A stretch of DNA of 64,000 nucleotides from UKL13-2 sp044229235 (GCA_044229235.1 JBGATH010000011.1:34371-98370); one strand, 5' to 3'; counted from the stretch's first letter, positions 8,735-17,840 are shown. The notes: a model not told the origin generated them from the letters alone. Numbers and translations: made by a program.

Positions 8735-9838
8735 GTGACGATCATGCTTAAAGAAAAACTGGCGTCCCAGTTTGATTTTTTGAGTGCGAAGACGCCGCCG
8801 CTGATTGGGGTCGACATTAGTTCGTCCTACATCAAGATGGTGGAAATCGCAGAAGCCGGCAAGGGCCTGTACAGGGTGGAGCGCTACGTCATTGAGCCTC
8901 TTCCCAAGGACACCGTGACCGACGGCAATATCGCCAATATCGAGGCGGCCGGAGAGGTCATGAAGCGCGCGCACAAGCAAATGGCGACGCGAATCAAGAA
9001 TATCGCCCTGGCTTTGCCCTCATCGGCCGTTATCACCAAGAAGGTGTTACTTAACGGCAATCAGCGTGAAGAGGACATGGAGTATCAGGTCCAGTCCGAG
9101 GCAAACCAATACATTCCGTTCAGCCTGGATGAAGTCAACCTCGACTTCCAGATCGTCGGTCCGGCACCGAACAGCGAGGAAGAGGTTGAGGTACTGATCG
9201 CAGCCTCCCGCAAGGAAAAAATTGAAGATCGGGTTGCGGTTGCGGAAGCTGCCGGCCTGAAAACGACCGTGATGGATGTCGAATCCTATGCTTCGCTGGC
9301 CGCGTTTGACATGATCAAGGGCTCCGCGACGGGCATTGAGGACAAAGACGTCACGGCGATCGTCGACATCGGCGCGCTGACGACACGTGTGACGGTGATG
9401 CACGAAGAGCAACAGGTTTATACCCGCGAACAGCAGTTGGGCGGGTATCAGTTGACGCAGGATGTCTCCCGCCAATTCGGCATGCCGATGGAAGAGGCGG
9501 AAGTGGCGAAGCGAAGCGGCGGGCTTCCGGACAACTATCACCCCGACGTTTTACAGCCCTTCAACGAGAAAGTCGTCCTCGAAATATCCCGGGCCCTGCA
9601 GTTTTTCTTCACTTCCACGCAATTCAACAAGGTAGATCACATCCTGCTCGCCGGTGGCTGCGCCATGCTCGACGGGCTCGAGGAAATGGTGGCACAGCGT
9701 ACGCAAGTGCATACCGTGATTGCCAATCCGTTTTCGAACATGGCTCTTTCGTCGAAAATCAAACCACGACAGCTGACAATCGATGCGCCCGCGCTGATGG
9801 TCGCCTGTGGCCTGGCGATGCGGAGGTTTGATCCATGA
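8735..9838 (+). CDS. pilM: Type IV pilus inner-membrane platform protein PilM
   Basis: PilM is an actin-like cytoplasmic protein that binds the N-terminal tail of PilN and links the pilus alignment complex to the motor. The actin/FtsA-type nucleotide-binding signs are present: GVDISSSYIKMVEI near the N-terminus, AIVDIGALTTRVTVM in the middle and ILLAGGCAMLDG towards the end. The length is 367 residues. I chose the GTG at 8735 because AAGG stands five bases before it; an ATG at 8744 is possible but lacks a spaced ribosome-binding site. It is the first gene of pilMNOPQ and overlaps pilN by 4 nt. Confidence 0.95.
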   Translation: MTIMLKEKLASQFDFLSAKTPPLIGVDISSSYIKMVEIAEAGKGLYRVERYVIEPLPKDTVTDGNIANIEAAGEVMKRAHKQMATRIKNIALALPSSAVITKKVLLNGNQREEDMEYQVQSEANQYIPFSLDEVNLDFQIVGPAPNSEEEVEVLIAASRKEKIEDRVAVAEAAGLKTTVMDVESYASLAAFDMIKGSATGIEDKDVTAIVDIGALTTRVTVMHEEQQVYTREQQLGGYQLTQDVSRQFGMPMEEAEVAKRSGGLPDNYHPDVLQPFNEKVVLEISRALQFFFTSTQFNKVDHILLAGGCAMLDGLEEMVAQRTQVHTVIANPFSNMALSSKIKPRQLTIDAPALMVACGLAMRRFDP

Positions 9839-10446
9839 TGATGCGAATTAACCTCCTGCCGCACCGCGAAGAGAAGCGGCGTGCGCGCAAGAAGCAGTTC
9901 ACCATCCTCGCCGGCGCGGCGGCAGCCATCGGCTTGCTGGCGGCCGCGATGCTCTGGTTCGTCTTCGAGAGCCAGGTCGAGAACCAGAAGGGCCGCAACA
10001 AATACATGAATGACGAAATTGCGAAGCTCGAAAAGCAAATCGAGGAAATTCGCAAGATTCGTGAGGAAACGGCGGCACTGCTTGCCAAAAAGCAAGTGGT
10101 TGAGGGGTTGCAAAGTAACCGCTCCGAACCGGTATACCTGCTGGATCAGCTCCTGCGCCAGCTTCCCGAGGGGCTCTATCTGAAGTCAATCAAGCAGGTA
10201 GGCACCAAGGTCAATGTGACCGGGTACGCGCAGTCCAACGCGCGTGTGTCGGCGTTCATGCGCAATATCGAAGCATCGCCGTATCTGGAAAACCCGAATC
10301 TCATCGAAATCAAGGCTGTTTTGCTGAACAGTCAGCGCGTCAACGAGTTCAGCCTTGATTTCAAGATCAAGCGCGCGAAGCTTGACGACGGCAAGGGCGC
10401 GGCCAAAAAGGCAGATCCCGCTAAACCAGCGGAGAAAAAAGCATGA
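9835..10446 (+). CDS. pilN: Type IV pilus assembly protein PilN
   Basis: PilN is a bitopic inner-membrane protein of 203 residues. The cytoplasmic N-terminus carries the PilM-binding INLLPHRE motif. One membrane helix (about residues 22-41) follows, then a periplasmic coiled coil (about 42-85) and a ferredoxin-like domain that pairs with PilO. The start overlaps the pilM stop (ATGATG), and the gene overlaps pilO by 4 nt. The C-terminal tail is low-complexity and rich in Lys, Ala and Pro. Confidence 0.95.
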   Translation: MMMRINLLPHREEKRRARKKQFTILAGAAAAIGLLAAAMLWFVFESQVENQKGRNKYMNDEIAKLEKQIEEIRKIREETAALLAKKQVVEGLQSNRSEPVYLLDQLLRQLPEGLYLKSIKQVGTKVNVTGYAQSNARVSAFMRNIEASPYLENPNLIEIKAVLLNSQRVNEFSLDFKIKRAKLDDGKGAAKKADPAKPAEKKA

Positions 10447-11090
10447 ACAAGTGGCTAGACGAACTCAGGCAACTTGACACCAAGAATCCGGGAAACTGGC
10501 CTTGGCCGTTCAAAATCGCCGCCCTGCTGCTGATCTTCATCCTCATTCTGGTGGCGGCCTACTTCGTGCTCTATCAGGATCAACTGGGCAATCTCGAGAC
10601 CCTTGAGAAAAAGGAAACCGAGCTCAAGACCACGTTCCTCGAAAAGAAGAAGCTCGCGGTGAACCTCGAGGCATACCAGGAGCAACGCAAGGAAATCGAA
10701 CAGTCCTTCGGTGAGTTGTTGAAGCGACTGCCGACCCGCTCGGAAATGGATGCGCTGCTGATCGACATCAACCAAGCCGGTTTGGGGCGCGGCCTGCAGT
10801 TCGATCTGTTCAAGCCGGCTGCGACCGAAACCACAACCGAGTTCTATGCCGAGCGGCCGATCGCGCTGCGCGTGAACGGCAACTACCACGACCTCGGCGC
10901 GTTCGCCAGCGACATTTCCAAGCTTCCGCGCATCGTTCTGCTCAATGACCTGGACGTCAAGCTGAACCTCAAGGACAGCACGCTGATCATGGATGCCACT
11001 GCCAAGACCTACCGTTACCTTGATCCTGAGGAACTGGTCGCGCAGAAGAAGACGGCAAAGGGCGCCCCAGCCAAGGCGGGAGGTAAATGA
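10443..11090 (+). CDS. pilO: Type IV pilus assembly protein PilO
   Basis: PilO is the partner of PilN in the inner-membrane alignment complex. The 215 residues comprise a short cytoplasmic segment, a membrane helix (about 22-42, IAALLLIFILILVAAYFVLY), a periplasmic coiled coil (about 45-85) and a ferredoxin-like domain containing LPTRSEMDALLIDINQAG, a segment typical of PilO. Four-base overlaps on both sides show tight translational coupling with pilN and pilP. Confidence 0.95.
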   Translation: MNKWLDELRQLDTKNPGNWPWPFKIAALLLIFILILVAAYFVLYQDQLGNLETLEKKETELKTTFLEKKKLAVNLEAYQEQRKEIEQSFGELLKRLPTRSEMDALLIDINQAGLGRGLQFDLFKPAATETTTEFYAERPIALRVNGNYHDLGAFASDISKLPRIVLLNDLDVKLNLKDSTLIMDATAKTYRYLDPEELVAQKKTAKGAPAKAGGK

Positions 11091-11623
11091 TGAACCGCCA
11101 ACTCAGAGTTAGCCTGCTTGCAAGCGCGGTCGCCGTACTGCTTTCCAGTTGTGGCGAAGGCTATTCGGACCTGCGCCAATTCGTGAAAGAGTCAGACAAG
11201 AGCGTCGTCAGGAAAATCGACCCGTTGCCGCAGGTAAAGCCGTTTGCGCCGTTTGCCTATGACGGTTTTGACCTTCCCGATCCGTTCAAGCCGCGCAAGC
11301 TCGCCATCCGTCAGAACGATGGCGGTGGCCTGGCGCCTGACCTGAACCGTCGCAAGGAGCCGCTTGAGGCCTTTCCGCTGGAGCAATTGAAAATGGTCGG
11401 CACGCTGTCGCAAGCGGGCGTGATGTACGCACTGGTGCGCGCCGAAAAGACTTTGTATCGCGTCAAAAAAGGCAATTATCTTGGCCAGAATTTCGGGTTG
11501 ATCACTGAGATCACCGATACCGAAGTCAAACTCAAGGAAATCGTTCAAGACACCGCCGGAGACTGGACGGAGCGCCAAAGTGTGCTTCCGCTTCTCGAAG
11601 GACCCGTGGGAGGTAAATCGTGA
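11087..11623 (+). CDS. pilP: Type IV pilus biogenesis lipoprotein PilP
   Basis: PilP is an inner-membrane lipoprotein bridging PilNO and the PilQ secretin. The signal peptide ends in a lipobox LSSC with the lipidated Cys at residue 22. A flexible linker follows with FDLPDPFKPR. The C-terminal beta domain contains LEAFPLEQLKMVGTL, the usual PilP signature, and VKKGNYLGQNFG. The 178-residue length is normal. It overlaps pilO and pilQ by 4 nt each. Confidence 0.94.
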   Translation: MMNRQLRVSLLASAVAVLLSSCGEGYSDLRQFVKESDKSVVRKIDPLPQVKPFAPFAYDGFDLPDPFKPRKLAIRQNDGGGLAPDLNRRKEPLEAFPLEQLKMVGTLSQAGVMYALVRAEKTLYRVKKGNYLGQNFGLITEITDTEVKLKEIVQDTAGDWTERQSVLPLLEGPVGGKS

Positions 11624-13743
11624 TTCAAACAACCCGAACGACCACCGCTTTTCCGGCTGCTGCACGCGCATTTGCGTTGCTGGCGTCGCTGGCTGGCCTG
11701 GTTTTCTCTTCCGCAGCCTGGTCACAAGCATCGTCCAATGTGCTTGAGTCAGTAAGCACTTCCACGTTGCAGGGGGGAAAGGTTCTGATCAGAGCCAATT
11801 TCAAGGAAGCCCTTACTGCCGCGCCGCCGGGATTTGCCGTCACCAATCCGGCGCGCATCGCGATTGACCTGCCGGGCGTTTCCAACGGCCTCGGAAAAAA
11901 CACGGTGGATATCGCCGAAGGCGATGTGCGTTCGGTCAGCATCGCCGAGGTCTCGGGAAGAACCCGGATGGTCGTCAACTTGTCGCGCAGCCTGGGTTAC
12001 ACCACCGCCGTCGACGGCAATGCGCTCATCGTCACCATTGATGGCGGCCTGCAAAGCGCCATCAAGGACGCCGCGCCGGTAACCAAGTTTGCCGAGCCTG
12101 CCGCCAGCGCATCTCAACGGTTCAGCGTGAAGGATGTCGATTTCCGCCGCGGCCCGGGCGGCGAGGGACGTGTCATCGTCGACCTGTCGTCGGCCTCGAC
12201 TGGCATCGACATCCGTCGTCAAGGAACGTCTGTGATCATTGACTTCGTCAACACCAGCGTTCCGCGCAACCTGATTCGCCGCCTCGATGTGGGCGATTTC
12301 GCCACCCCGGTGCGGTTTGTCGACATCCTCGACCAGGGGGCCAATTCGCGCATCCTGATTGAACCCAAAGGGCTGTGGGAATACTCCGCCTACCAGACAG
12401 ATACCCAGTTCATTGTCGAAGTGAAGCCGCTGAAAGAGGATCCGAACAAGATGGTGCCTGGCGTGGTGGGTTACGGCGGCGAAAAGCTGTCCCTGAATTT
12501 CCAGAACGTCGAAGTGCGCGCCGTGCTCCAGGTCATTGCTGACTTCACGGGCCTCAACATCATCACCAGTGATACCGTCGGCGGCAGCCTCACCCTGCGT
12601 CTCAAGGACGTGCCGTGGGACCAGGCGCTGGACATCATCAAACAGGCAAAAGGCCTCGGCAGCCGCAAGAACGGCAACGTGGTCGTCATCGCGCCACTGG
12701 ACGAACTCGCCACGAAGGAAAAACTGGCGCTCGAGGCCAATCAGCAAATCTCTGACCTCGAGCCCTTGCGCACCGAAAGCTTTCAGCTTTCCTACACCAA
12801 GGCCAATGACGTCAAGATGCTCATTTCCGACAAGGACCAGCGCATTCTGTCCAAGCGCGGCAACGCGACTGCAGACGTACGCACCAACACGCTGTTCGTC
12901 AACGATACAACCGGCAAGCTGGAAGAAGTTCGCCGGCTGATCACCCAGCTCGACGTGCCAGTCCGCCAGGTCATGATCGAGGCACGTATCGTGATCGCCG
13001 ATGACAAGTGGGGTTCACAGCTGGGCGCCAAGTTCAATGTCGCCGCCGGTTCCAGCAGCAATGGGCGTAATTTCGGTGTCGCCGGCAACATCGACAATGC
13101 ACACAAGATTTCCGCTGGCACCTCCCCGCTTGGGGCTGATACGCCGATTTCGGTGAATCTGCCTGTTGCGGGTGCAGCCGGTTCGCTCGGCCTTAACATC
13201 CTCAACATCGGCAACGGCAACCTGGTCGAACTCGAACTGTCGGCGCTGGAGTCTGATGGCCGCGGCAAAGTAGTTTCCAGTCCGCGCATCGTGGCACCGG
13301 ACAAGAAAAAGGCAACCATCACGCAGGGCACTGAAATCCCCTATACGACCCAGGCGGCCAGCGGTGGCACCACCGTGTCATTCAAGCCGGCCATTCTCTC
13401 CCTGGACGTCACGCCTCAGATCACACCGGACGACAAGATCCTGATGGACCTCGATATCAAGAAAGACTCTGTCGGCCAGATCGTGACGACGCCTGGCGGC
13501 AACGTACCGTCGATCGATACCAAGACGCTGAAGACCTCGGTGCTGGTAGACAACGGTGACACGGCGGTGCTCGGTGGCATTTTCGAACAGACCACGCGCA
13601 CGGACGTGACCAAAGTGCCGATTCTTGGCGATATCCCCATCATCGGCAATTTCTTCAAGAAAACGCAGAAGCAGCAGGACAAGACCGAGTTGCTGATCTT
13701 CATTACGCCCAGAATCATCAAGGAGTCGCTGAACCTGCGATAA
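11620..13743 (+). CDS. pilQ: Type IV pilus secretin PilQ
   Basis: PilQ forms the outer-membrane channel through which the pilus exits. The 707-residue precursor has a Sec signal peptide (cleavage probably after AAWSQA near residue 38) and two AMIN domains (about 45-150 and 165-270) that bind peptidoglycan. A secretin/TonB short N-terminal domain (about 285-350, LNFQNVEVRAVLQVIADF) and an N1-type domain follow. The C-terminal secretin barrel (about 520-705) carries the signature VPILGDIPIIGNFFKK. It closes the pilMNOPQ run and is followed by a hairpin terminator before aroK. Confidence 0.96.
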   Translation: MIQTTRTTTAFPAAARAFALLASLAGLVFSSAAWSQASSNVLESVSTSTLQGGKVLIRANFKEALTAAPPGFAVTNPARIAIDLPGVSNGLGKNTVDIAEGDVRSVSIAEVSGRTRMVVNLSRSLGYTTAVDGNALIVTIDGGLQSAIKDAAPVTKFAEPAASASQRFSVKDVDFRRGPGGEGRVIVDLSSASTGIDIRRQGTSVIIDFVNTSVPRNLIRRLDVGDFATPVRFVDILDQGANSRILIEPKGLWEYSAYQTDTQFIVEVKPLKEDPNKMVPGVVGYGGEKLSLNFQNVEVRAVLQVIADFTGLNIITSDTVGGSLTLRLKDVPWDQALDIIKQAKGLGSRKNGNVVVIAPLDELATKEKLALEANQQISDLEPLRTESFQLSYTKANDVKMLISDKDQRILSKRGNATADVRTNTLFVNDTTGKLEEVRRLITQLDVPVRQVMIEARIVIADDKWGSQLGAKFNVAAGSSSNGRNFGVAGNIDNAHKISAGTSPLGADTPISVNLPVAGAAGSLGLNILNIGNGNLVELELSALESDGRGKVVSSPRIVAPDKKKATITQGTEIPYTTQAASGGTTVSFKPAILSLDVTPQITPDDKILMDLDIKKDSVGQIVTTPGGNVPSIDTKTLKTSVLVDNGDTAVLGGIFEQTTRTDVTKVPILGDIPIIGNFFKKTQKQQDKTELLIFITPRIIKESLNLR

Positions 13744-13769
13744 GCAGAACGCACGCGCAGCCAGTATTG

Positions 13770-13796
13770 ACGGGGCGCTCGCAAGGGCGCCCCGTT
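13770..13796 (+). terminator. Intrinsic terminator after pilQ
   Basis: A 9-bp GC-rich stem (ACGGGGCGC at 13770-13778, GCGCCCCGT at 13787-13795) with an 8-nt loop is followed by a short TTT run, 27 bp after the pilQ stop. It probably separates the pilus operon from aroK-aroB at least partly. Confidence 0.65.
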
Positions 13797-13847
13797 TCAT
13801 TTGATAATCTCGAGCACGGCGCGCCTTGCGCGATTGCGGTCACTTCA

Positions 13848-14426
13848 ATGCGCGAACTCGAAAACATCCATCTTGTCGGCATGCCCGGCTCAGGTAAAAG
13901 CAGCGTCGGTCGTGGGCTGGCTCGGCGCCTCGGGCTCAATTTCGCCGATGCGGATGACGAAATCGTCGCGCGTACCGGCGTGTCCATCGCCACCATCTTT
14001 GAGCTGGAAGGCGAAGCAGGCTTTCGTGCGCGCGAAGCCCAGGTTCTGGCGGAGCTGTGCGCGCGATCGGGGCAGGTTATTGCCACCGGCGGCGGCGCAA
14101 TCCTGTGCGCCGACAATCGCGAGGTATTGCGGCGGCGCGGGGTGGTGGTCTACCTGCATGCCTCGCTTGAACACTTGCGGCAGCGCACGCACCGGGATAC
14201 GCGCCGTCCGCTGCTTCAGGCCGGCAATCCTGCGGTGGTTCTGGCCTCCCTGCTGGAAAAGCGCGAGCCGCTCTACCGCGGTTTGGCTGACATCGTGGTT
14301 GAAACGGGGAGGCAAAGCGTCGGCAAACTGGCGCTGGAAATAATTGCCGCATTGGCACATGCGAAACTATGGCCTGGCGAGACGCGCGCGCCGGCACTGC
14401 CAGAACAACCCGAATCCCAGGAATGA
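13848..14426 (+). CDS. aroK: Shikimate kinase (AroK)
   Basis: AroK phosphorylates shikimate at the 3-hydroxyl in aromatic amino acid synthesis. The Walker A is GMPGSGKSSVG, the shikimate-binding segment is NFADADDEI, FRAREAQVL holds the substrate Arg, the Gly-rich loop is ATGGGAI, and the lid arginine lies in RTHRDTRRPLL. From the ATG at 13848 the protein has 192 residues, close to the usual 170-190; upstream in-frame starts would run through the terminator. aroB begins in an ATGA overlap, so the two are translationally coupled. Confidence 0.95.
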   Translation: MRELENIHLVGMPGSGKSSVGRGLARRLGLNFADADDEIVARTGVSIATIFELEGEAGFRAREAQVLAELCARSGQVIATGGGAILCADNREVLRRRGVVVYLHASLEHLRQRTHRDTRRPLLQAGNPAVVLASLLEKREPLYRGLADIVVETGRQSVGKLALEIIAALAHAKLWPGETRAPALPEQPESQE

Positions 14427-15526
14427 CCTCCGCATCAGACCAGATCCTCCGCGTTTGCCTCGGTGAACGCAGTTACCCGATACACATCGGAGCAGGCCTC
14501 CTGGGTGATGCGAAGGTATTCGCGCTGGCACCTGGGTCGCGGGTCGCGCTGGTAACCAACGAAACGCTTTGGCCGGTGTTCGGCGATGCCTTGGAGTCAA
14601 TCCTGCAACGCGCCGGCGTGAATGTGTTGCCAATCGTGCTGCCGGACGGCGAGGCTTTCAAGGATTGGGCGACGCTCAATCGGATTTTCGACGCGCTTCT
14701 CCAACACCGCTGCGATCGCAAGACAATCCTGCTCGCACTTGGTGGCGGCGTGATCGGTGACATCGCCGGATTCGCCGCCGCGACCTATCAACGCGGCGTG
14801 CCTTTCATACAGGTGCCGACCACCCTGCTGGCGCAGGTCGACTCCTCAGTTGGCGGCAAAACGGCAATCAATCACCCTCTGGGCAAGAACATGGTCGGCG
14901 CCTTTTACCAGCCGCTGCGTGTGGTCATTGACACGGGAACGTTGCAATCCCTGCCGGATCGCGAATTCCGCTCCGGGCTTGCCGAGGTTATCAAGTATGG
15001 CCTGATCCTCGATGCCGCTTTCTTCGCCTGGCTGGAGCAGAACATGCGCGCGCTGGTCGCGCGCGATCCCGCTGCACTGGCCTACGCTGTTCGCCGCTCC
15101 TGCGAAATCAAGGCACAGGTGGTGGCTGCCGACGAGCGCGAAACCGTCAGGGATGGTGGCCGCGCGCTATTGAATCTCGGGCACACGTTTGGTCACGCCA
15201 TTGAAGCTGCGCTGGGATACGGGTGCTGGCTGCACGGCGAGGCGGTCGCCTGCGGAATGGCGCTGGCCGCTCGCCTGTCCCATCAGCTCGGGCGGCTGGA
15301 AGCAGGAGAATGCCAACGCGCTGTTGCCGTGATCGAGGCCGCCGGGCTGGCAACTGAGTTGCCTCCGATCGCCCCGGACGTCATGCTTGACCACATGGGG
15401 CGCGACAAAAAGAATGAGGACGGCGCCATCCGCCTGATTCTGCTGACGCGGATCGGCGCTGCGTGCGTGGACAGTTCCGTCACGGCAGCAGGCCTGCAGA
15501 GTTTCCTGGCAACCGAAAAACTCTAG
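14423..15526 (+). CDS. aroB: 3-dehydroquinate synthase (AroB)
   Basis: AroB cyclises DAHP to 3-dehydroquinate using NAD and a divalent metal. It shows the NAD-binding GGGVIGDIAGFAAATYQRG, PTTLLAQVDSSVGGKT, the metal ligands in AEVIKYG and NLGHTFGHAIEA, and HGEAVACGM. The ATG at 14423 overlaps the aroK stop and gives 367 residues; an upstream start at 14369 would add 18 residues inside aroK. The C-terminus ends EKL, and the TAG stop is supplied by the left arm of a dispersed palindromic element (15518-15583). The natural C-terminus may therefore have been altered. Confidence 0.95.
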   Translation: MTSASDQILRVCLGERSYPIHIGAGLLGDAKVFALAPGSRVALVTNETLWPVFGDALESILQRAGVNVLPIVLPDGEAFKDWATLNRIFDALLQHRCDRKTILLALGGGVIGDIAGFAAATYQRGVPFIQVPTTLLAQVDSSVGGKTAINHPLGKNMVGAFYQPLRVVIDTGTLQSLPDREFRSGLAEVIKYGLILDAAFFAWLEQNMRALVARDPAALAYAVRRSCEIKAQVVAADERETVRDGGRALLNLGHTFGHAIEAALGYGCWLHGEAVACGMALAARLSHQLGRLEAGECQRAVAVIEAAGLATELPPIAPDVMLDHMGRDKKNEDGAIRLILLTRIGAACVDSSVTAAGLQSFLATEKL

Positions 15527-15583
15527 CACTGGCGCGGTTCTTCAAGCCATTTTGCCCCGCAAGCCGCGCCAGTGCTCGATCTT
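15518..15583 (-). repeat. Dispersed palindromic element, copy 1 (after aroB)
   Basis: This is an imperfect inverted repeat whose inner 13-bp arms pair perfectly (15525-15537 with 15564-15576). The 50-nt core (15526-15575) matches the core of copy 3, read in reverse complement, at 38 of 50 positions by my count, including the interior GGCTTnCGGnGCAAAA. The outer arm supplies the aroB stop codon. The remaining 198 bp up to the TPR gene (15584-15781) holds no convincing gene; a fragment near 15620-15670 (TTGGCGCC to CGCGCC) may be a decayed relative. Confidence 0.8.
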
Positions 15584-15781
15584 CGTCGTCGGGAACTTCG
15601 GGAAACCGTCGCGAGCGGCCAACATTGGCGCCTCGTTAGCAGGGTTTTGCGATGCACAGCTTCGCGCCGGCAGACGCCAGAGCGCTATGCCGGGCGCGGG
15701 GAATGGCGGACGCGGGCGACGGTGCGCAGAGCACCCGAAGTGCGTAATTTGCGCCGCGCAGCGTTTCATGGAAGTTCCCGG

Positions 15782-16096
15782 TCAGGTTCGTGCGAGTCGC
15801 TTCTTGAATACCGCCATTTCCCTTGCCGCTTGCTTGTCCCCCCTGGCTTCAGCTGCGGCAATGCCACTGGCATAGGCGTCCTTGGCGGCGGCGATGTCGC
15901 CGCTCAGGGCGAGCGCCTTTCCCAGCAATTTCCAGGCGGCCGAGTAGTGCGCATCGGCGGCAACTGCCGCGCGCAAATGTGCCGCCGCATTGGCGGGCTG
16001 GTTGGCTTTCAGGTATTCATTGCCCAATGAGAATCGCAACAGCGGGCTGTCTTTGCCGTTCGCGAGCAACTTCTCGAAATTGTCAATGATCGACAT
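15782..16096 (-). CDS. Small TPR-repeat protein
   Basis: This 104-residue protein has about two and a half tetratricopeptide-like helical hairpins. Visible TPR-type segments are LLRFSLGNEYLKANQPANAA (about 19-38) and YSAAWKLLGKALALSGDIAA (about 52-71). There is no signal peptide or membrane helix, so it is probably a cytoplasmic adaptor. It converges on aroB and reads away from the peptide-transporter operon. I cannot assign a partner or pathway. Confidence 0.75.
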   Translation of the reverse strand: MSIIDNFEKLLANGKDSPLLRFSLGNEYLKANQPANAAAHLRAAVAADAHYSAAWKLLGKALALSGDIAAAKDAYASGIAAAEARGDKQAAREMAVFKKRLART

Positions 16097-16194
16097 GGTC
16101 CTCCGTCTGTGCCGGCGTCAGTCCAAAGCGCTTTCCGCTATTATTGCCGCTTACCGTCAACGCCCTGTTTACGTCACTGGTTTTGGAGAACATC

Positions 16195-17784
16195 ATGCCG
16201 CGCGCCTTCCGTCGTTTCCTTTTGTTGTGCGTTACGCTGCTCGCGGCGATTCCGTTTGCCGCCGGCGCGCAGAAGGGGCGCGACATCAACATCGGATTGC
16301 AGGCCGCGCTGACCTCCATGGATCCGCATTTCCATAACCTGTCCCCCAACAACAGCTTTCTGCTGCATATTTTCGAGCCACTGATCAAACGCGATGACAA
16401 CCAGAAGCTGGTACCAGGCCTCGCGACAGCGTGGCGCGCGGTCGACGACCTCTCCTGGGAATTCAAGCTGCGCAAAAACGTGCGTTTCCATGACGGCTCA
16501 CCGTTCACGGCTGCGGACGTCGCCTTCACGCTCAGGCGCGTGCCCGATGTGCCCAACAGCCCTTCGTCGTTCGCCACCTTCACCAAGCCGATCGTTGAGG
16601 TCAAGGTACTCGACCCGCACACGCTGATATTCAAGACGGCGACGCCGCACGTGCTGCTGCCATCCGACCTGGCCTCCGTCCTGATCGTGTCAAAACTCCA
16701 TGGCGAGAAGGCCTCGACCGAGGACTACAACTCGGGCAAGGCAGCAATCGGCACAGGCCCGTACAAGTTGATCGAGTACGTTCCCAACCAGCGCGTGGTG
16801 ATCAAGGCCAACTATGGTTACTGGGGGGGCGAGGAACCCTGGGACAAGATCACATTCAAGATGCTGACCAACCCGGCGGCGCGTGTCGCCGCGCTGCTGT
16901 CAGGTGATGTCCAGTTGATTGAGACCGTGCCGACCGCGGATATTGCCAAGCTGTCGCAATACAAGGCCTACGCGCTGGCCGACAAGGTTTCCAACCGGGT
17001 GATCTATGTCCACATGAACCAGGCGTCGGAAAAATCGGCGCCGTTCGTGACGGCAAAGGACGGCAAGGCGCTCGACAGGAATCCGTTCCGCGATGCCCGC
17101 GTCCGCAAGGCATTGTCAGTGGCGGTTAATCGCGATGCGATCGTCGAGCGCGTCATGGAAAAGCGCGCTGTAGCGGCAGGGCAGCTGTTGCCCGATTTTT
17201 TCTTTGGAACCAGCAAGCGCCTCAAACCCGCCAAATATGATCCCGAGGGCGCAAAGAAACTCCTCGCCGAAGCCGGCTACCCGAATGGCTTCGCGATGAC
17301 GATTCACGGCCCCAACAACCGCTATATCAACGATGCCAATGTCGCGCAAGCGCTGGCGCAGATGTACTCCCGCATCGGCATTGATACCAAAGTCGAGACC
17401 ATGCCATCGTCTGTCTATTTCAATCGGGCAACGAAACTGGAGTTCGGCTACATGCTGTTGGGCTGGGGCACCGAGTCCGGGGAGCAAGGCTCATCCATGC
17501 GATCACTGCTCGCCACGCACGACCCGGCGAAGGGGATGGGCGTCAACAATCGCGCCCGCTACTCCAATCCGGCCTTTGACAAAGTGCTTTCTGATGCGCT
17601 GGTGACAATGGACGAAAAGAAGCGCGAAGGCATGATCCAGCAAGCTGCGGAAATGGTGATGGCCGATACCGGCTTGATCCCCTTGCACTATGAGGTTTCC
17701 ACCTGGGCGACCGTGAAGGACATGAAGTACACACCGCGCACCGATCAGTACACGCTGGCCATGGGCCTGAAACCGGTCAAGTGA
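16195..17784 (+). CDS. Periplasmic peptide-binding protein of ABC transporter (SBP_bac_5 family)
   Basis: This is the extracytoplasmic solute receptor of the Dpp/Opp type, 529 residues. The ATG at 16195 has GGAG seven bases upstream and begins a Sec signal peptide (MPRAFRRFLLLCVTLLAAIP) with probable cleavage near AGA-Q. Typical family segments are LTSMDPHFHNLSPN, WRAVDDLSWEFKLRKNVRFHDG, and GTGPYKLIEYVPNQRVVIKA. Ligand class cannot be read from the sequence. The downstream deacylase genes suggest peptides or N-acyl amino acids. Two permease and two ATPase genes follow in the same direction. Confidence 0.93.
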   Translation: MPRAFRRFLLLCVTLLAAIPFAAGAQKGRDINIGLQAALTSMDPHFHNLSPNNSFLLHIFEPLIKRDDNQKLVPGLATAWRAVDDLSWEFKLRKNVRFHDGSPFTAADVAFTLRRVPDVPNSPSSFATFTKPIVEVKVLDPHTLIFKTATPHVLLPSDLASVLIVSKLHGEKASTEDYNSGKAAIGTGPYKLIEYVPNQRVVIKANYGYWGGEEPWDKITFKMLTNPAARVAALLSGDVQLIETVPTADIAKLSQYKAYALADKVSNRVIYVHMNQASEKSAPFVTAKDGKALDRNPFRDARVRKALSVAVNRDAIVERVMEKRAVAAGQLLPDFFFGTSKRLKPAKYDPEGAKKLLAEAGYPNGFAMTIHGPNNRYINDANVAQALAQMYSRIGIDTKVETMPSSVYFNRATKLEFGYMLLGWGTESGEQGSSMRSLLATHDPAKGMGVNNRARYSNPAFDKVLSDALVTMDEKKREGMIQQAAEMVMADTGLIPLHYEVSTWATVKDMKYTPRTDQYTLAMGLKPVK

Positions 17785-17840
17785 GCGTTCAGCTCGTGGC
17801 GCTGCGCTAGCGCTGCCCCCGCAATCGACGCCTTTCGCCG

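Noticed and set aside
11749..12747. 332-codon open frame antisense to pilQ
   Set aside because: It mirrors PilQ codon usage, has no ribosome-binding site or family motif, and breaks the co-directional operon.
15542..15769. 75-codon minus-strand frame after aroB
   Set aside because: Its C-terminal end is the translated palindromic repeat and the rest has no family signs; I treat the stretch as non-coding.
17798..17817. GC-rich palindrome GCGCTAGCGC between the binding-protein and first permease genes
   Set aside because: Only 10 bp is self-complementary and the flanks do not pair, so I do not call a terminator or attenuator.
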